NCBI RefSeq assembly: GCF_963975415.1
Contig: NZ_CAXBGN010000003.1
Span: forward strand, 620,001 to 684,000
Reading direction: 5' to 3'
From: Kriegella sp963975415
GTDB lineage: Bacteria; Bacteroidota; Bacteroidia; Flavobacteriales; Flavobacteriaceae
Length of the DNA stretch: 64,000 nucleotides
Shown: one piece after another, positions 18,609 through 25,972 of the stretch
Layout: each line of letters starts with the position of its first letter
Position numbering within the stretch: position 1 is the stretch's first letter
Position numbers and translations under genes: made by a program
The notes under the pieces: model-generated
Databases searched by the model: none
Told to the model about the DNA's origin: nothing
What the model saw: only the letters and a program-made list of their open reading frames with translations

Positions 18609-18609
18609 C
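18597..18609 (+). repeat. 13-bp direct repeat, left copy (attL-like, inside tRNA-Pro 3' end)
   Basis: CTGTCATCCCGAC, covering the 3' part of the T arm, acceptor strand and discriminator of tRNA-Pro. An exact copy in the same orientation is at 31980-31992. Flanking bases differ on both sides, so the repeat is 13 bp. Confidence 0.7.
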
Positions 18610-18631
18610 GAACCAAATCTTGGTTTATATC

Positions 18632-18666
18632 AAAAAGCCTGTTAATCATTGATTAACAGGCTTTTT
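18632..18666 (+). terminator. Terminator hairpin downstream of tRNA-Pro (island side)
   Basis: A perfect 16-bp stem (18632-18647 against 18651-18666) with a 3-base loop; the outer five pairs are A-T, giving a T run on the 3' side. It ends the tRNA transcript in the present arrangement. A second terminator of different sequence follows the distal att copy at 32005. Confidence 0.88.
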
Positions 18667-18907
18667 ATTTTTAATGATATCATCTAAAACCAAGGCAAAT
18701 GTGGATAATTCGGTGTGCAATAAGGTGTGTAATTATCGTAGATTTATATAGCATTTAGGCCGTCTGGATGTAGTCTTAAACTAATGAGAATACTTTCAAA
18801 GAGATTAATTTCAAAATATATTTTTGAAGGAAATGTAGTACAGGTTATCCAATTTATTGAAGTAGCATACTTTCTACGATTAAGTTTGCAGCGTTATCCC
18901 AAATCTT
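18667..18907. other. Non-coding stretch between tRNA terminator and BspA fragment
   Basis: Apart from the GGTGTG repeats I see nothing definite. A 70-codon frame at 18784-18996 has no coding character and overlaps the better explained BspA fragment in another frame. Confidence 0.5.
18711..18734 (+). repeat. Imperfect 12-bp tandem repeat next to the island edge
   Basis: CGGTGTGCAATA at 18711-18722 and AGGTGTGTAATT at 18723-18734 share the core GGTGTGYAAT. A weaker third match (GTGGATAATT) lies just before them. Short direct repeats near an att core are the usual form of integrase arm sites, but this is an inference. No integrase is present to test against. Confidence 0.4.
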
Positions 18908-19048
18908 ATGCACAAAACTGTTGTTACCCAACTTTGTATACTATTTGCTATACTAGCCAACGCTCAAACAGAGTTCATAACTACATGGAAAACTGATAAC
19001 CCCGGAATTTCGGGAAACAATCAAATTACAAAGGAGGAAAATCGATAG
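18908..19048 (+). pseudogene. 5' fragment of a BspA-like (DUF285) surface protein gene
   Basis: A 46-codon frame begins with a signal peptide (hydrophobic stretch ending I-L-A-N-A-Q) followed by F-I-T-T-W-K-T-D-N-P-G-I-S, the typical mature start of BspA-like DUF285 proteins. It then stops. The same pattern (F-V-T-T-W-V-T-H-N-E-G-L-S) occurs inside the neighbouring BspA-like gene near 19760, which supports the assignment. The PKD-like and repeat regions that should follow are gone, so this is a truncated relic. It was not long enough for ordinary gene calling. Confidence 0.55.
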
Positions 19049-19135
19049 GTCAGGTTTGGACCTTTAGAACTCAATGAATTTCCTATTTAAAAGTTAATTT
19101 GTTCAACACATAAGGTTGACGTTAAATTTTCAAGA

Positions 19136-20347
19136 ATGAAACTTTTCAAATCTCTAGTCTTTTATATTTTACCGGTAGTATTATCAATGTATTCATGTGA
19201 AGAAAATGAAGCTCAAGAAATTGATGTCGAAATAAATATAACATCAATTGAAATAACCACAGAAACACAAAGTCTCCTCTTAGGTGCAACTATACAAATG
19301 TCTATTACCACCCTTCCTTCGGATGCTACGAATACAACGGTGGTCTGGAGTAGTAGTGATGAATCTATAGCTGTTGTGGATGTCAACGGATTGGTAACTG
19401 CCCTTGGAGTAGGTGAGGTAACGATATTGGTGAAATCGACTGAAAATCTGACCGTAGGGCACAGTATTACTTTAATAATTGGCGGCAGTATAGCAAATGA
19501 AATCACCAATTTATCGATTAACAAAAAGAAGGGTTTTATTATTTCAGAAAACACGTTTGGGCTTCAGTTGCCTGAGGGAACAGATATTACTAGTCTGCTG
19601 CCCGAAATCGAATACAACGGAGCAACCATTGAACCGTTGATAGATACTCCTTTAGATTTTAGCAATCCAGTAACATTTACTATAACTTCGGAGAGCGGGG
19701 ACACGCAAGAATGGATAGTTAAGGTTATCACAGTCCAACCTCCGCCAACATCTTCCGGGTTTGTTACTACATGGGTTACCCATAATGAGGGGTTATCGAG
19801 CGATTCCCAGATTTCAATTCCAACTTTTGAAGGCCTTATATACGATTATAATGTAGACTGGGGAGATGGTTCATCTGATAATAATTTGAGTGGTAATGCG
19901 ACACATTCATATGAAATACCAGGTACGTACTCTGTCGTTATCACTGGTAAATTTCCCCGAATTCACTTTGATACACAACATTATGAAAGTGATAGTGATA
20001 GCAAAAAATTAATCTTAATCAATCAATGGGGAAATATTCAATGGAATGATTTTTCAAGAGCATTTAAGGGGTGTACTGAATTGGATGTCATAGCCACCGA
20101 TGTTCCCGATTTAAATAATGTATTTACCGCACATGAAATGTTTCGGTTTTGCGCTAAACTGGCAGGAAATACCAGCTTCGAAAACTGGGATGTATCGAAC
20201 ATAGCATTTGCCTCATTTATGTTTGCTGAATGTGATTTGTTCAACCAGAATATAGGAAACTGGGATGTATCAAATATGAAAGATATGACTGGTTTTTTTT
20301 TGAAAATACTGGTACTTTCAATCAAGACATTGGTAATTGGGACTTAA
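19136..20347 (+). CDS. BspA-like (DUF285) surface lipoprotein, N-terminal part, frameshifted at a T9 tract
   Basis: 403 codons. Lipoprotein signal (L-S-M-Y-S-C). A BIG2 immunoglobulin-like domain at about 30-115 (W-S-S-S-D-E-S-I-A-V-V-D-x-N-G), a small sandwich at about 120-195, a PKD-like segment with V-D-W-G-D-G-S-S near 240, then BspA repeats (N-W-D-V-S-N-M). The frame goes wrong at nine T residues (20293-20301). After them the protein reads into unrelated residues and stops at 20347, while the BspA repeat continues in another frame. It is therefore the front half of one gene ending at 21090. It is either inactive or switched by slippage. Confidence 0.82.
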   Translation: MKLFKSLVFYILPVVLSMYSCEENEAQEIDVEINITSIEITTETQSLLLGATIQMSITTLPSDATNTTVVWSSSDESIAVVDVNGLVTALGVGEVTILVKSTENLTVGHSITLIIGGSIANEITNLSINKKKGFIISENTFGLQLPEGTDITSLLPEIEYNGATIEPLIDTPLDFSNPVTFTITSESGDTQEWIVKVITVQPPPTSSGFVTTWVTHNEGLSSDSQISIPTFEGLIYDYNVDWGDGSSDNNLSGNATHSYEIPGTYSVVITGKFPRIHFDTQHYESDSDSKKLILINQWGNIQWNDFSRAFKGCTELDVIATDVPDLNNVFTAHEMFRFCAKLAGNTSFENWDVSNIAFASFMFAECDLFNQNIGNWDVSNMKDMTGFFLKILVLSIKTLVIGT

Positions 20348-20352
20348 ATAAT

Positions 20353-21090
20353 GTGGAGAAAATTCGTACCATGTTTCAAGGTGCAAAGGCATTTAATCAA
20401 GATATTGGCGCCTGGAACTTTCCCAAGGTAACCGATCTTAGCACCATGTTTCAAAGTGCGAAAGCCTTTAATCAAGATATTAGTGCATGGAATGTTTCAA
20501 AGGTTGAGAATTTCTCGGCAATTTTCAATGGTGCGCGGAACTTTAATCAACCAATAGGGAGTTGGGATATGTCGGGTGCGATTGATCTTTCCGCCATGTT
20601 TCAGGGAGCTGATTCATTTTCTTATGATATTACAAATTGGAACGTGTCAAATGTTAAAGAGATGAGCATTATGTTTGCTTATAATGACGTATTCAATCAA
20701 GATATAAGTGTTTGGGATGTCAGCAATGTTGAGAATATGGGTGGGCTTTTTTGGAATAATTCAGTATTTAATCAAGATTTATCGGCCTGGAACGTCTCCA
20801 ACGTGAAAAATATGCAGAAAACATTTAAAGGTGCCATAGCTTTTGATAAAAGTATTGGTAGCTGGAATATTGGGAATGTCGAAAACATGTTGGAAATGTT
20901 TGAAGGTACAGGGCTTTCAAAAGAGAATTATGATGCAACCCTAATAGGCTGGAACAACCTTTCCAAATTAAAAACGAACGTAAAATTTAATGGCGGATCG
21001 AGCTCATTTTGTTCAAGTCAAACAGCCAGACAGAACTTAATAGACACTTATGGCTGGACCATTGTCGATGCAGGCAAAAATTGTAATTAA
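20353..21090 (+). CDS. BspA-like (DUF285) repeat protein, C-terminal part of the frameshifted gene
   Basis: 245 codons made almost wholly of the 25-residue DUF285 repeat: [AG]-x-x-F-N-Q-D-I-x-x-W-[ND]-V-S-x-V-x-x-M-x-x-M-F, about nine copies. It ends in the usual capping sequence N-L-I-D-T-Y-G-W-T-I-V-D-A-G. It has no signal peptide or start of its own; the same frame is open upstream through the T tract at 20293. Restoring frame by loss of two Ts gives an exact 25-residue repeat across the joint, and gain of one T gives 26. Members of the family are surface adhesin-like proteins. Confidence 0.85.
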   Translation: MEKIRTMFQGAKAFNQDIGAWNFPKVTDLSTMFQSAKAFNQDISAWNVSKVENFSAIFNGARNFNQPIGSWDMSGAIDLSAMFQGADSFSYDITNWNVSNVKEMSIMFAYNDVFNQDISVWDVSNVENMGGLFWNNSVFNQDLSAWNVSNVKNMQKTFKGAIAFDKSIGSWNIGNVENMLEMFEGTGLSKENYDATLIGWNNLSKLKTNVKFNGGSSSFCSSQTARQNLIDTYGWTIVDAGKNCN

Positions 21091-21321
21091 TCGGTAATCT
21101 ATAGCATATGTGGCATACGCCCGTGTAGAATGGTGAACTAATCAATTGCTACCTTGAGATATAAAACCATGTAAACCAAGTTAACACATAGAATACTCCA
21201 CTTATTGAATGAGTTTTTGAAAATCTCCTTCTTACACCTCGGAGAATTTCTAACATCGCCGATGGTATAATTTTCAGGGTCACTTCCAAAATCGAAGGAG
21301 TTTTTTGTAAAAGTTGGTGTT

Positions 21322-21900
21322 TTATTCTGTTCCGTAAGGCTGAAGTACATAGCTTAGTTTTAGTGTAGACGTCAAATTGTTGTACGCTTCCAGTGTTATG
21401 TTCAATTGCAATTTTGTCTGACCAAAACGTGATTTGTTTATCTCCACTTTATCAAGCGTTTCAATAAATTGTTGTTGAATCTTGTCAAGGTTTTGTCTTA
21501 GAATGGTATTTTGTTTCTGCATTTCTATAGCTTCAAAAGCTGTTTTAAAGAAAGCATCATCCCTAATAGGCATATCTTGCTTGTCCGATGAAAGTGTTTT
21601 TTGCCGCCTTTGCTGCGGTGCATGTTCGAAGAGTAATTTTATCATGGTTTGGAGGGTGTTATCCCCTGATTGTCCAATTCTTTTATTTTGGCCGCCATTG
21701 TGCTGAACCTTTTTTAATCAAGTTCTCCAAGCTCCATCCAGTAGGCCCAAAGCGTTCTTTCGGTGCGATTTCGTTGTAAAAAATGAAATCGAGCATGGTT
21801 TGCAACGCCTCTGTATGGGTTTTAAAAAGATGTTTTGGAAATTTCCTAGAGTGTGCTGCTGTTCCAGTTTTTACCCGAATGGTGCGAACCCAAAAACAAG
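21322..21900 (-). pseudogene. Decayed mobilization-protein gene (BfmA/BtgA-like)
   Basis: Three consecutive minus-strand frames read as one protein. 21883 downwards: T-I-R-V-K-T-G-T-A, H-T-E-A-L-Q-T-M-L-D-F, N-E-I-A-P-K-E-R-F-G, ending N-L-I-K-K. After a shift at a six-A run near 21712: R-F-S-T-M-A-A-K-I-K-E-L. After a second shift near 21650: M-I-K-L-L-F-E-H-A-P and a coiled C-terminal part to the stop at 21322. The order ribbon-helix-helix-like start, H-T-E-x-L-x-x-M-L-D-F, then a helical tail is that of BfmA/BtgA mobilization proteins of Bacteroidota elements, recognised from memory. No intact start codon is evident. Confidence 0.55.
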
Positions 21901-21913
21901 GAATAGAATGCGC

Positions 21914-21969
21914 CCTATCCGGTTTTTGCTTTACGCTTATCTGCCGGAAGACTACAAAAACCGGATAGG
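21914..21969. repeat. 15-bp perfect inverted repeat, candidate oriT/nic region
   Basis: CCTATCCGGTTTTTG at 21914-21928 is repeated inverted at 21955-21969, with a 26-base spacer. It lies directly at the 5' side of the mobilization-gene relic, which is where transfer origins of mobilizable elements usually sit. The oriT function is an inference. Confidence 0.45.
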
Positions 21970-22049
21970 ATCCACGCGCAAAATTTTGGGGTAAGATTTG
22001 GGAAGGGAAAGCCCAAAATGATTATTGATGTCTCTTGTAATTAGTATAT

Positions 22050-22102
22050 AATGATTGTTATTTCAATCAAAAATGATATATTTGTATGAAATAACAATCA
22101 TT
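22050..22102 (+). promoter_or_regulatory. hipBA promoter with two palindromic operators
   Basis: The left operator TGATTG-N6-CAATCA is at 22052-22069 and the right operator TGTATG-N6-CAATCA at 22083-22100; centres are 31 bp apart (about three helical turns). The outer arms also form a 16-bp perfect inverted repeat (22050-22065 and 22087-22102). A TTG at 22055-22057 and TATATTTG at 22077-22084, 19 bases apart, match the Bacteroidota -33/-7 promoter. Bound antitoxin would therefore cover both promoter boxes, fitting autorepression. Confidence 0.75.
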
Positions 22103-22108
22103 TTAGTT

Positions 22109-22396
22109 ATGACTAAAAGAAAACAAACGCTGTTCCCCAAACACATAAAGGTTTTAGAGCGGATGGGAGAAAACATAAAATTGGCTCGGAAGAGAAGAAA
22201 ACTTACAACGCTTCAAGTTGCTGAAAGGGCTGATATTGTTAGGAGCACACTTTACCTTATAGAAAAGGGCGACCCTAGCGTGGGCATTGGCTCCTACTTT
22301 AATGTATTGCGGGTTTTAGGGTTACAAGATGATTTTCTAAAACTAGCTGCTGATGACGAATTTGGAAGAAAACTACAAGACCTAGATTTATTATAA
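22109..22396 (+). CDS. hipB: HipB-like antitoxin (XRE family)
   Basis: The ATG at 22109 is chosen because the operator/promoter ends just before it; a frame open from 22055 would run through the promoter. 95 residues with one helix-turn-helix (N-I-K-L-A-R-K-R-R-K-L-T-T-L-Q-V-A-E-R-A, then S-T-L-Y-L-I-E-K-G). HipB dimers bind palindromic operators and neutralise HipA, and the double palindrome upstream fits this. The gene is 9 bases from hipA. It is part of the putative island cargo. Confidence 0.85.
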   Translation: MTKRKQTLFPKHIKVLERMGENIKLARKRRKLTTLQVAERADIVRSTLYLIEKGDPSVGIGSYFNVLRVLGLQDDFLKLAADDEFGRKLQDLDLL

Positions 22397-22405
22397 AAGG
22401 GAAGA

Positions 22406-23659
22406 ATGGCACAAGGTAAATTTTATATATACGTTTATGCGCATTGGCAAGGAATGCCGGAGGCCAAGCTGATAGGTGTTCTTGCGGCTCATTATGCCAA
22501 AGGAAAAAAAGCATTTAGTTTTGAATACGATAAGAATTGGATAAAATCGGAACAACAGCTATTATTAGATCCGGATATTCAATTCTATTCAGGACCACAA
22601 TATCCCAATAACAAAGAAAATTTCGGAGTCTTTTTGGACAGTATGCCTGATACTTGGGGCCGAACCCTAATGAAAAGACGGGCTGCCCAACGTGCTAAAG
22701 AGAAAGACGACAAAGCACCTACCCTATATGAAATTGATTATTTATTAGGAGTATATGACGAAAGTCGAATGGGAGCATTACGTTTTAAAACAGATCCTAG
22801 AGGCCCATTTTTGGATAATAATGAAGAGAATCCTACCCCCCCTTGGTCGTCAGTGAGGGAACTACAAGAAGCTGCCAAGCATTTTGAGAATGACACCGAT
22901 AATGAAGAAGTAAAAAAATGGTTGGCCGTTCTAATGGCCCCAGGATCTTCTTTGGGTGGAGCAAGACCCAAGGCCAATATTTTGGATGAACATGGAAATC
23001 TTTGGATAGCAAAATTTCCTTCAAAGAATGATACTATAGATAAAGGAGTATGGGAATTTTTGGCATATCGATTGGCGATAAATTGTGGAATCGAAATGGC
23101 ACCCTCCCAAATTGAAAAAATTACTGGAAACTATAATACCTTTTTTACACAACGTTTTGATAGAATAAGGAAAGAGCGTATCCATTTTTCATCAGCCATG
23201 ACCATGACAGGGAATAATGAGGACACCATTCGGGATAGCCCAGCAAGTTATCTAGACATTGCCGAATTTATCCAAACCAATGGGGTGAACATTGATAAAA
23301 ACCTACACCAGTTATGGCGTCGAATTGTTTTTAATATCGCGGTTTCGAATACCGATGACCATTTGCGTAATCATGGATTTATTTTGACTTCAAAAGGTTG
23401 GATACTTTCTCCCGCTTATGATATTAACCCATCGATAGACAAAGACGGACTAGTATTAAATATTGACATGGAGAACAATGCTTTGGATTTGGAGCTGGCA
23501 AAAAGCGTAGGGGAGTACTTCCGATTGGATAATGCGCAAATGGATACTATTATCGAAGAAGTTCTAGACTCCGTGCGCCAATGGAAAAAGATTGCGAATG
23601 AAATCGGAATCTCAAGGGCTGAGCAAGAGTTAATGGCAGCTGCTTTTATAGATAATTAG
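22406..23659 (+). CDS. hipA: HipA-like serine/threonine kinase toxin
   Basis: 417 residues. An N-terminal couple domain (to about 110) is followed by the kinase-like core: glycine-rich loop S-L-G-G-A-R-P-K (182-189), Lys in I-A-K-F-P-S-K (203), catalytic N-T-D-D-H-L-R-N-H (315-323) and the DFG-like S-P-A-Y-D-I-N (335-341). All key positions are intact, so an active kinase is expected. In E. coli HipA phosphorylates glutamyl-tRNA synthetase; the target here is unknown. It pairs with the adjacent antitoxin and would stabilise the island. Confidence 0.9.
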   Translation: MAQGKFYIYVYAHWQGMPEAKLIGVLAAHYAKGKKAFSFEYDKNWIKSEQQLLLDPDIQFYSGPQYPNNKENFGVFLDSMPDTWGRTLMKRRAAQRAKEKDDKAPTLYEIDYLLGVYDESRMGALRFKTDPRGPFLDNNEENPTPPWSSVRELQEAAKHFENDTDNEEVKKWLAVLMAPGSSLGGARPKANILDEHGNLWIAKFPSKNDTIDKGVWEFLAYRLAINCGIEMAPSQIEKITGNYNTFFTQRFDRIRKERIHFSSAMTMTGNNEDTIRDSPASYLDIAEFIQTNGVNIDKNLHQLWRRIVFNIAVSNTDDHLRNHGFILTSKGWILSPAYDINPSIDKDGLVLNIDMENNALDLELAKSVGEYFRLDNAQMDTIIEEVLDSVRQWKKIANEIGISRAEQELMAAAFIDN

Positions 23660-23916
23660 TTGTTGTATTTGTGAAATATGTCGATAAAATCTAAAAATTT
23701 CGACATAGCCAGCATATCTGTCGATGGGATAAACATCTTGCGATATTACCTACCCGAAAGAGTCCGCCAAAAGGTTAATTAACGAAACTACTAAATGAGA
23801 CCAAGAATGGGACACTCTCAGAAAATGTATTGCCTGCTTAAGAAATAGTATCGTAAAACGGCCGTTTTTTAGCACCTAGTTTACCCTAGCCAGAATCTTG
23901 GATGGTAATGGAAGAA
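23660..23916. other. Convergent intergenic region with a 14-bp palindrome
   Basis: Between the ends of hipA and the AraC-type gene. A 34-codon frame (23678-23782, starting M-S-I-K-S-K-N-F-D-I) is unrecognised and may be a relic. AAAACGGCCGTTTT at 23855-23868 is a perfect palindrome followed by two more Ts; it may act as a short bidirectional terminator or a protein site. Nothing else stands out. Confidence 0.4.
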
Positions 23917-24822
23917 TCAATTCAATGACCGAAATTTCTGTGGCGAATACCCTACTTTATTTTTAAAAAGTCGGGTAAAGTGTTGCGGATATTTAAACCC
24001 AAGCTCATAGGCAATTTCGCTTAAGGTTTTCTCCGGATCAAAGATTTTTTGTTTGGCTATCTCGATCAACTGGTCCTGAATATGATCGTTGGCACTTTTC
24101 CCGGTTTCCTTTTTGACCAGGTCGCCGAAATAATTGGAAGACAGATTTTGTTCCTTCGCAAAATAGCCGACCGAAGGGGTACCCAACTCTCTGGCTTTTC
24201 CAGTTTGGATATAGGAATTCAAGGACATTTCAAACCGTTGTATAACCCCAAGGTTTTCCTTTTCCCTGGTAATAAACTGCCGATCGTAGAACCGCATACA
24301 GTATTTCAAAAATAGTTGGATATTAGCAACGACGAGTTCTTTACTGTGCTTATCTATTCCGTGGGAAAGTTCAGTTCGTATCTTATCAAATAAGTCCAAC
24401 ACCAATTGCCGTTCCTTTTTTGAGATATGGAGTGCTTCATGGGATAGATAGGAGAAAAAACTGTACTCGCTAATCGTTTTGGCCAATTGGGTTCCATAAA
24501 ACAAATCGGGATGAAACAAAAGCGCATGACCGTACGGTTTAAAACTAGCATCGATATGCCCGACGTGTACTACCTGTCCAGGTGCTAAAAACACCAAGGT
24601 CCCATCTTGGTAATCATAGTTCTGACGGCCATATCTTAAAATACAACCCTCCCCTTGTTTCAGGAAAACACCGTAAAAGTGATACCTGACGGCTTCGGCA
24701 TGTTCCCGCCCATCCAAGGTGCCTTCCGACAAATCATGCACACTGACCAACGGGTGCAAGGTTGACAGATTGAATTTTGAGCAATAGTCATTCACCTTTA
24801 TCAAATCTTTAGTTGAGACCAT
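23917..24822 (-). CDS. AraC-family transcriptional regulator with N-terminal cupin
   Basis: 301 residues. The N-terminal half is a cupin-like ligand domain (Y-H-F-Y-G-V-F-L-K-Q-G-E-G, then L-V-F-L-A-P-G-Q-V-V-H). The C-terminal 100 residues hold the two AraC helix-turn-helix motifs (N-L-S-S-N-Y-F-G-D-L-V-K-K-E-T-G, and L-S-E-I-A-Y-E-L-G-F-K-Y-P-Q-H-F). It is divergent from the NTF2/flavodoxin/oxidoreductase operon with 214 bases between the starts. That spacer holds direct repeats of the kind AraC proteins bind, so it is the likely regulator of that operon. Confidence 0.88.
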   Translation of the reverse strand: MVSTKDLIKVNDYCSKFNLSTLHPLVSVHDLSEGTLDGREHAEAVRYHFYGVFLKQGEGCILRYGRQNYDYQDGTLVFLAPGQVVHVGHIDASFKPYGHALLFHPDLFYGTQLAKTISEYSFFSYLSHEALHISKKERQLVLDLFDKIRTELSHGIDKHSKELVVANIQLFLKYCMRFYDRQFITREKENLGVIQRFEMSLNSYIQTGKARELGTPSVGYFAKEQNLSSNYFGDLVKKETGKSANDHIQDQLIEIAKQKIFDPEKTLSEIAYELGFKYPQHFTRLFKNKVGYSPQKFRSLN

Positions 24823-24882
24823 AGGTATTTGCCTTTTTCCGAATTTAGTTAATGTTTTGTGAATAAGCCATATAACCTATCA

Positions 24883-24922
24883 AAATCAGTAAAAATGGTA
24901 AGTAAATCAGTAAATCAGGTAA
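24883..24922 (+). promoter_or_regulatory. Direct repeats AAATCAGTAAA, candidate AraC-type operator
   Basis: AAATCAGTAAA occurs at 24883-24893 and 24904-24914, start to start 21 bp (two helical turns); a variant AAATCAGGTAA overlaps the second at 24912-24922. It is in the divergent region between the AraC-type gene and the operon beginning at 25037. Confidence 0.45.
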
Positions 24923-25036
24923 CCCGACTATCTTAAATTTTCCATAGGTTTGGGAAACTTGTTAATGACCCATTAAAAAGTATACCTCATTGCAATAAAT
25001 AATAGTATTCAGTAGTAACTTTTAAACACTTAAAAA

Positions 25037-25489
25037 ATGAAAAATCTTGTATTCGGAATCTTTTTGATTCTAATTAGTGCGTCATCTTTCGCTCAAGGCA
25101 ACGGCATCGAAGAAGAAATCAAGGAACTCTCCAAACAAAAATGGCAATGGATGGCGGATAAAGATGTGGACAAATTGGCTTCGTTGTTCCATGACAAATC
25201 CAAATTTGTACACATGAGCGGTTCTTGGAAAAAGGACAGGGAGCTGGAAATCATCGAATCGGGAAGTATTTGGTACAAGAATGCCGAGGTTCATGACGTG
25301 GCCGTAGAAACGTTCGGAAAGGACACTGTCGTACTCTGGAACCGTATTACGCTTACCGCCCACGTAAGGGGCAACGATGTTACGACCGAATTTACAGTAA
25401 CGGAATTCTATCAAAAGGAAGGGGACGATTGGAAATTGCTGGACCTGACCTTTAGCAGTGTTAGGGACACCCATGAAATTAAACACTAA
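25037..25489 (+). CDS. Exported NTF2-like (SnoaL/DUF4440) protein, copy 1
   Basis: 150 residues with a signal peptide (about 1-19, ending S-S-F-A-Q). The mature part has the NTF2-like cone fold pattern: helix with K-Q-K-W-Q-W-M-A-D-K-D, then L-A-S-L-F-H-D-K-S-K-F-V-H-M, and three beta strands ending W-K-L-L-D-L-T-F-S. These small domains bind or isomerise hydrophobic compounds; the ligand here is unknown. It is the first gene of the operon and is 22 bases ahead of a close paralog. Confidence 0.82.
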   Translation: MKNLVFGIFLILISASSFAQGNGIEEEIKELSKQKWQWMADKDVDKLASLFHDKSKFVHMSGSWKKDRELEIIESGSIWYKNAEVHDVAVETFGKDTVVLWNRITLTAHVRGNDVTTEFTVTEFYQKEGDDWKLLDLTFSSVRDTHEIKH

Positions 25490-25511
25490 ACTTTAAACAA
25501 AAAACAAAACG

Positions 25512-25958
25512 ATGAATAGAAAACTGATTTTAGGCGTACTGATCGCTTTTTTAAGCGTACCAATGGCTATGGCGCAATCCGCCGATATCGAACAGGAAAT
25601 CAAGCAACTCTCCCAACAAAAATGGCAATGGATGGCGGACAAGGATGCGGATAAACTGGCGCAACTCTTTCATGAAAAGGCCAAGTTCGTGCACATGGGC
25701 GGTACTTGGAGCAAAGATCGGGAAGTGGATATTATCCGAAGTGGCGGCATCCATTATAAAAAGGCGGATGTCCATGAAACAATGGTAGAAGTTTTGAATG
25801 ACAAAACCGCCATTCTTTGGAATCGAATTACTTTGCTGGCTGTCGTGGGTAATAATGAAGTAACCAACCCTTTTATGGTTACGGAGGTCTATGTAAAGGA
25901 AAATGACAACTGGCAATTGGCCGATTTGACCTTTAGTAAACTTCTTACCAGAGATTAG
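25512..25958 (+). CDS. Exported NTF2-like (SnoaL/DUF4440) protein, copy 2
   Basis: 148 residues, signal peptide ending A-M-A-Q. It aligns with copy 1 over the full length (identical stretch K-W-Q-W-M-A-D-K-D; L-F-H-E-K-A-K-F-V-H-M-G-G; W-Q-L-A-D-L-T-F-S), so the two arose by tandem duplication. NTF2-like proteins dimerise, so the copies may form a heterodimer. The flavodoxin gene starts 14 bases after it. Confidence 0.82.
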   Translation: MNRKLILGVLIAFLSVPMAMAQSADIEQEIKQLSQQKWQWMADKDADKLAQLFHEKAKFVHMGGTWSKDREVDIIRSGGIHYKKADVHETMVEVLNDKTAILWNRITLLAVVGNNEVTNPFMVTEVYVKENDNWQLADLTFSKLLTRD

Positions 25959-25972
25959 AATAATTCGATTTC

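Noticed and set aside
18784..18996. 70-codon open frame after tRNA-Pro
   Set aside because: Composition is not protein-like and it overlaps, in another frame, the BspA-type signal peptide fragment at 18908, which explains the sequence better.
21482..21994. Several short plus-strand frames that at first suggested a transposase
   Set aside because: They are antisense shadows of the frameshifted mobilization gene on the minus strand; no DDE or recombinase motif and no IS terminal repeats.
23855..23868. Palindrome AAAACGGCCGTTTT as a firm terminator
   Set aside because: It has no loop beyond its own centre and only a short T extension, so it is kept as a note in the intergenic entry.
25082..25916. 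Minus-strand frames of 134 and 121 codons opposite the NTF2-like genes
   Set aside because: Shadows of two clearly homologous genes with signal peptides on the plus strand.
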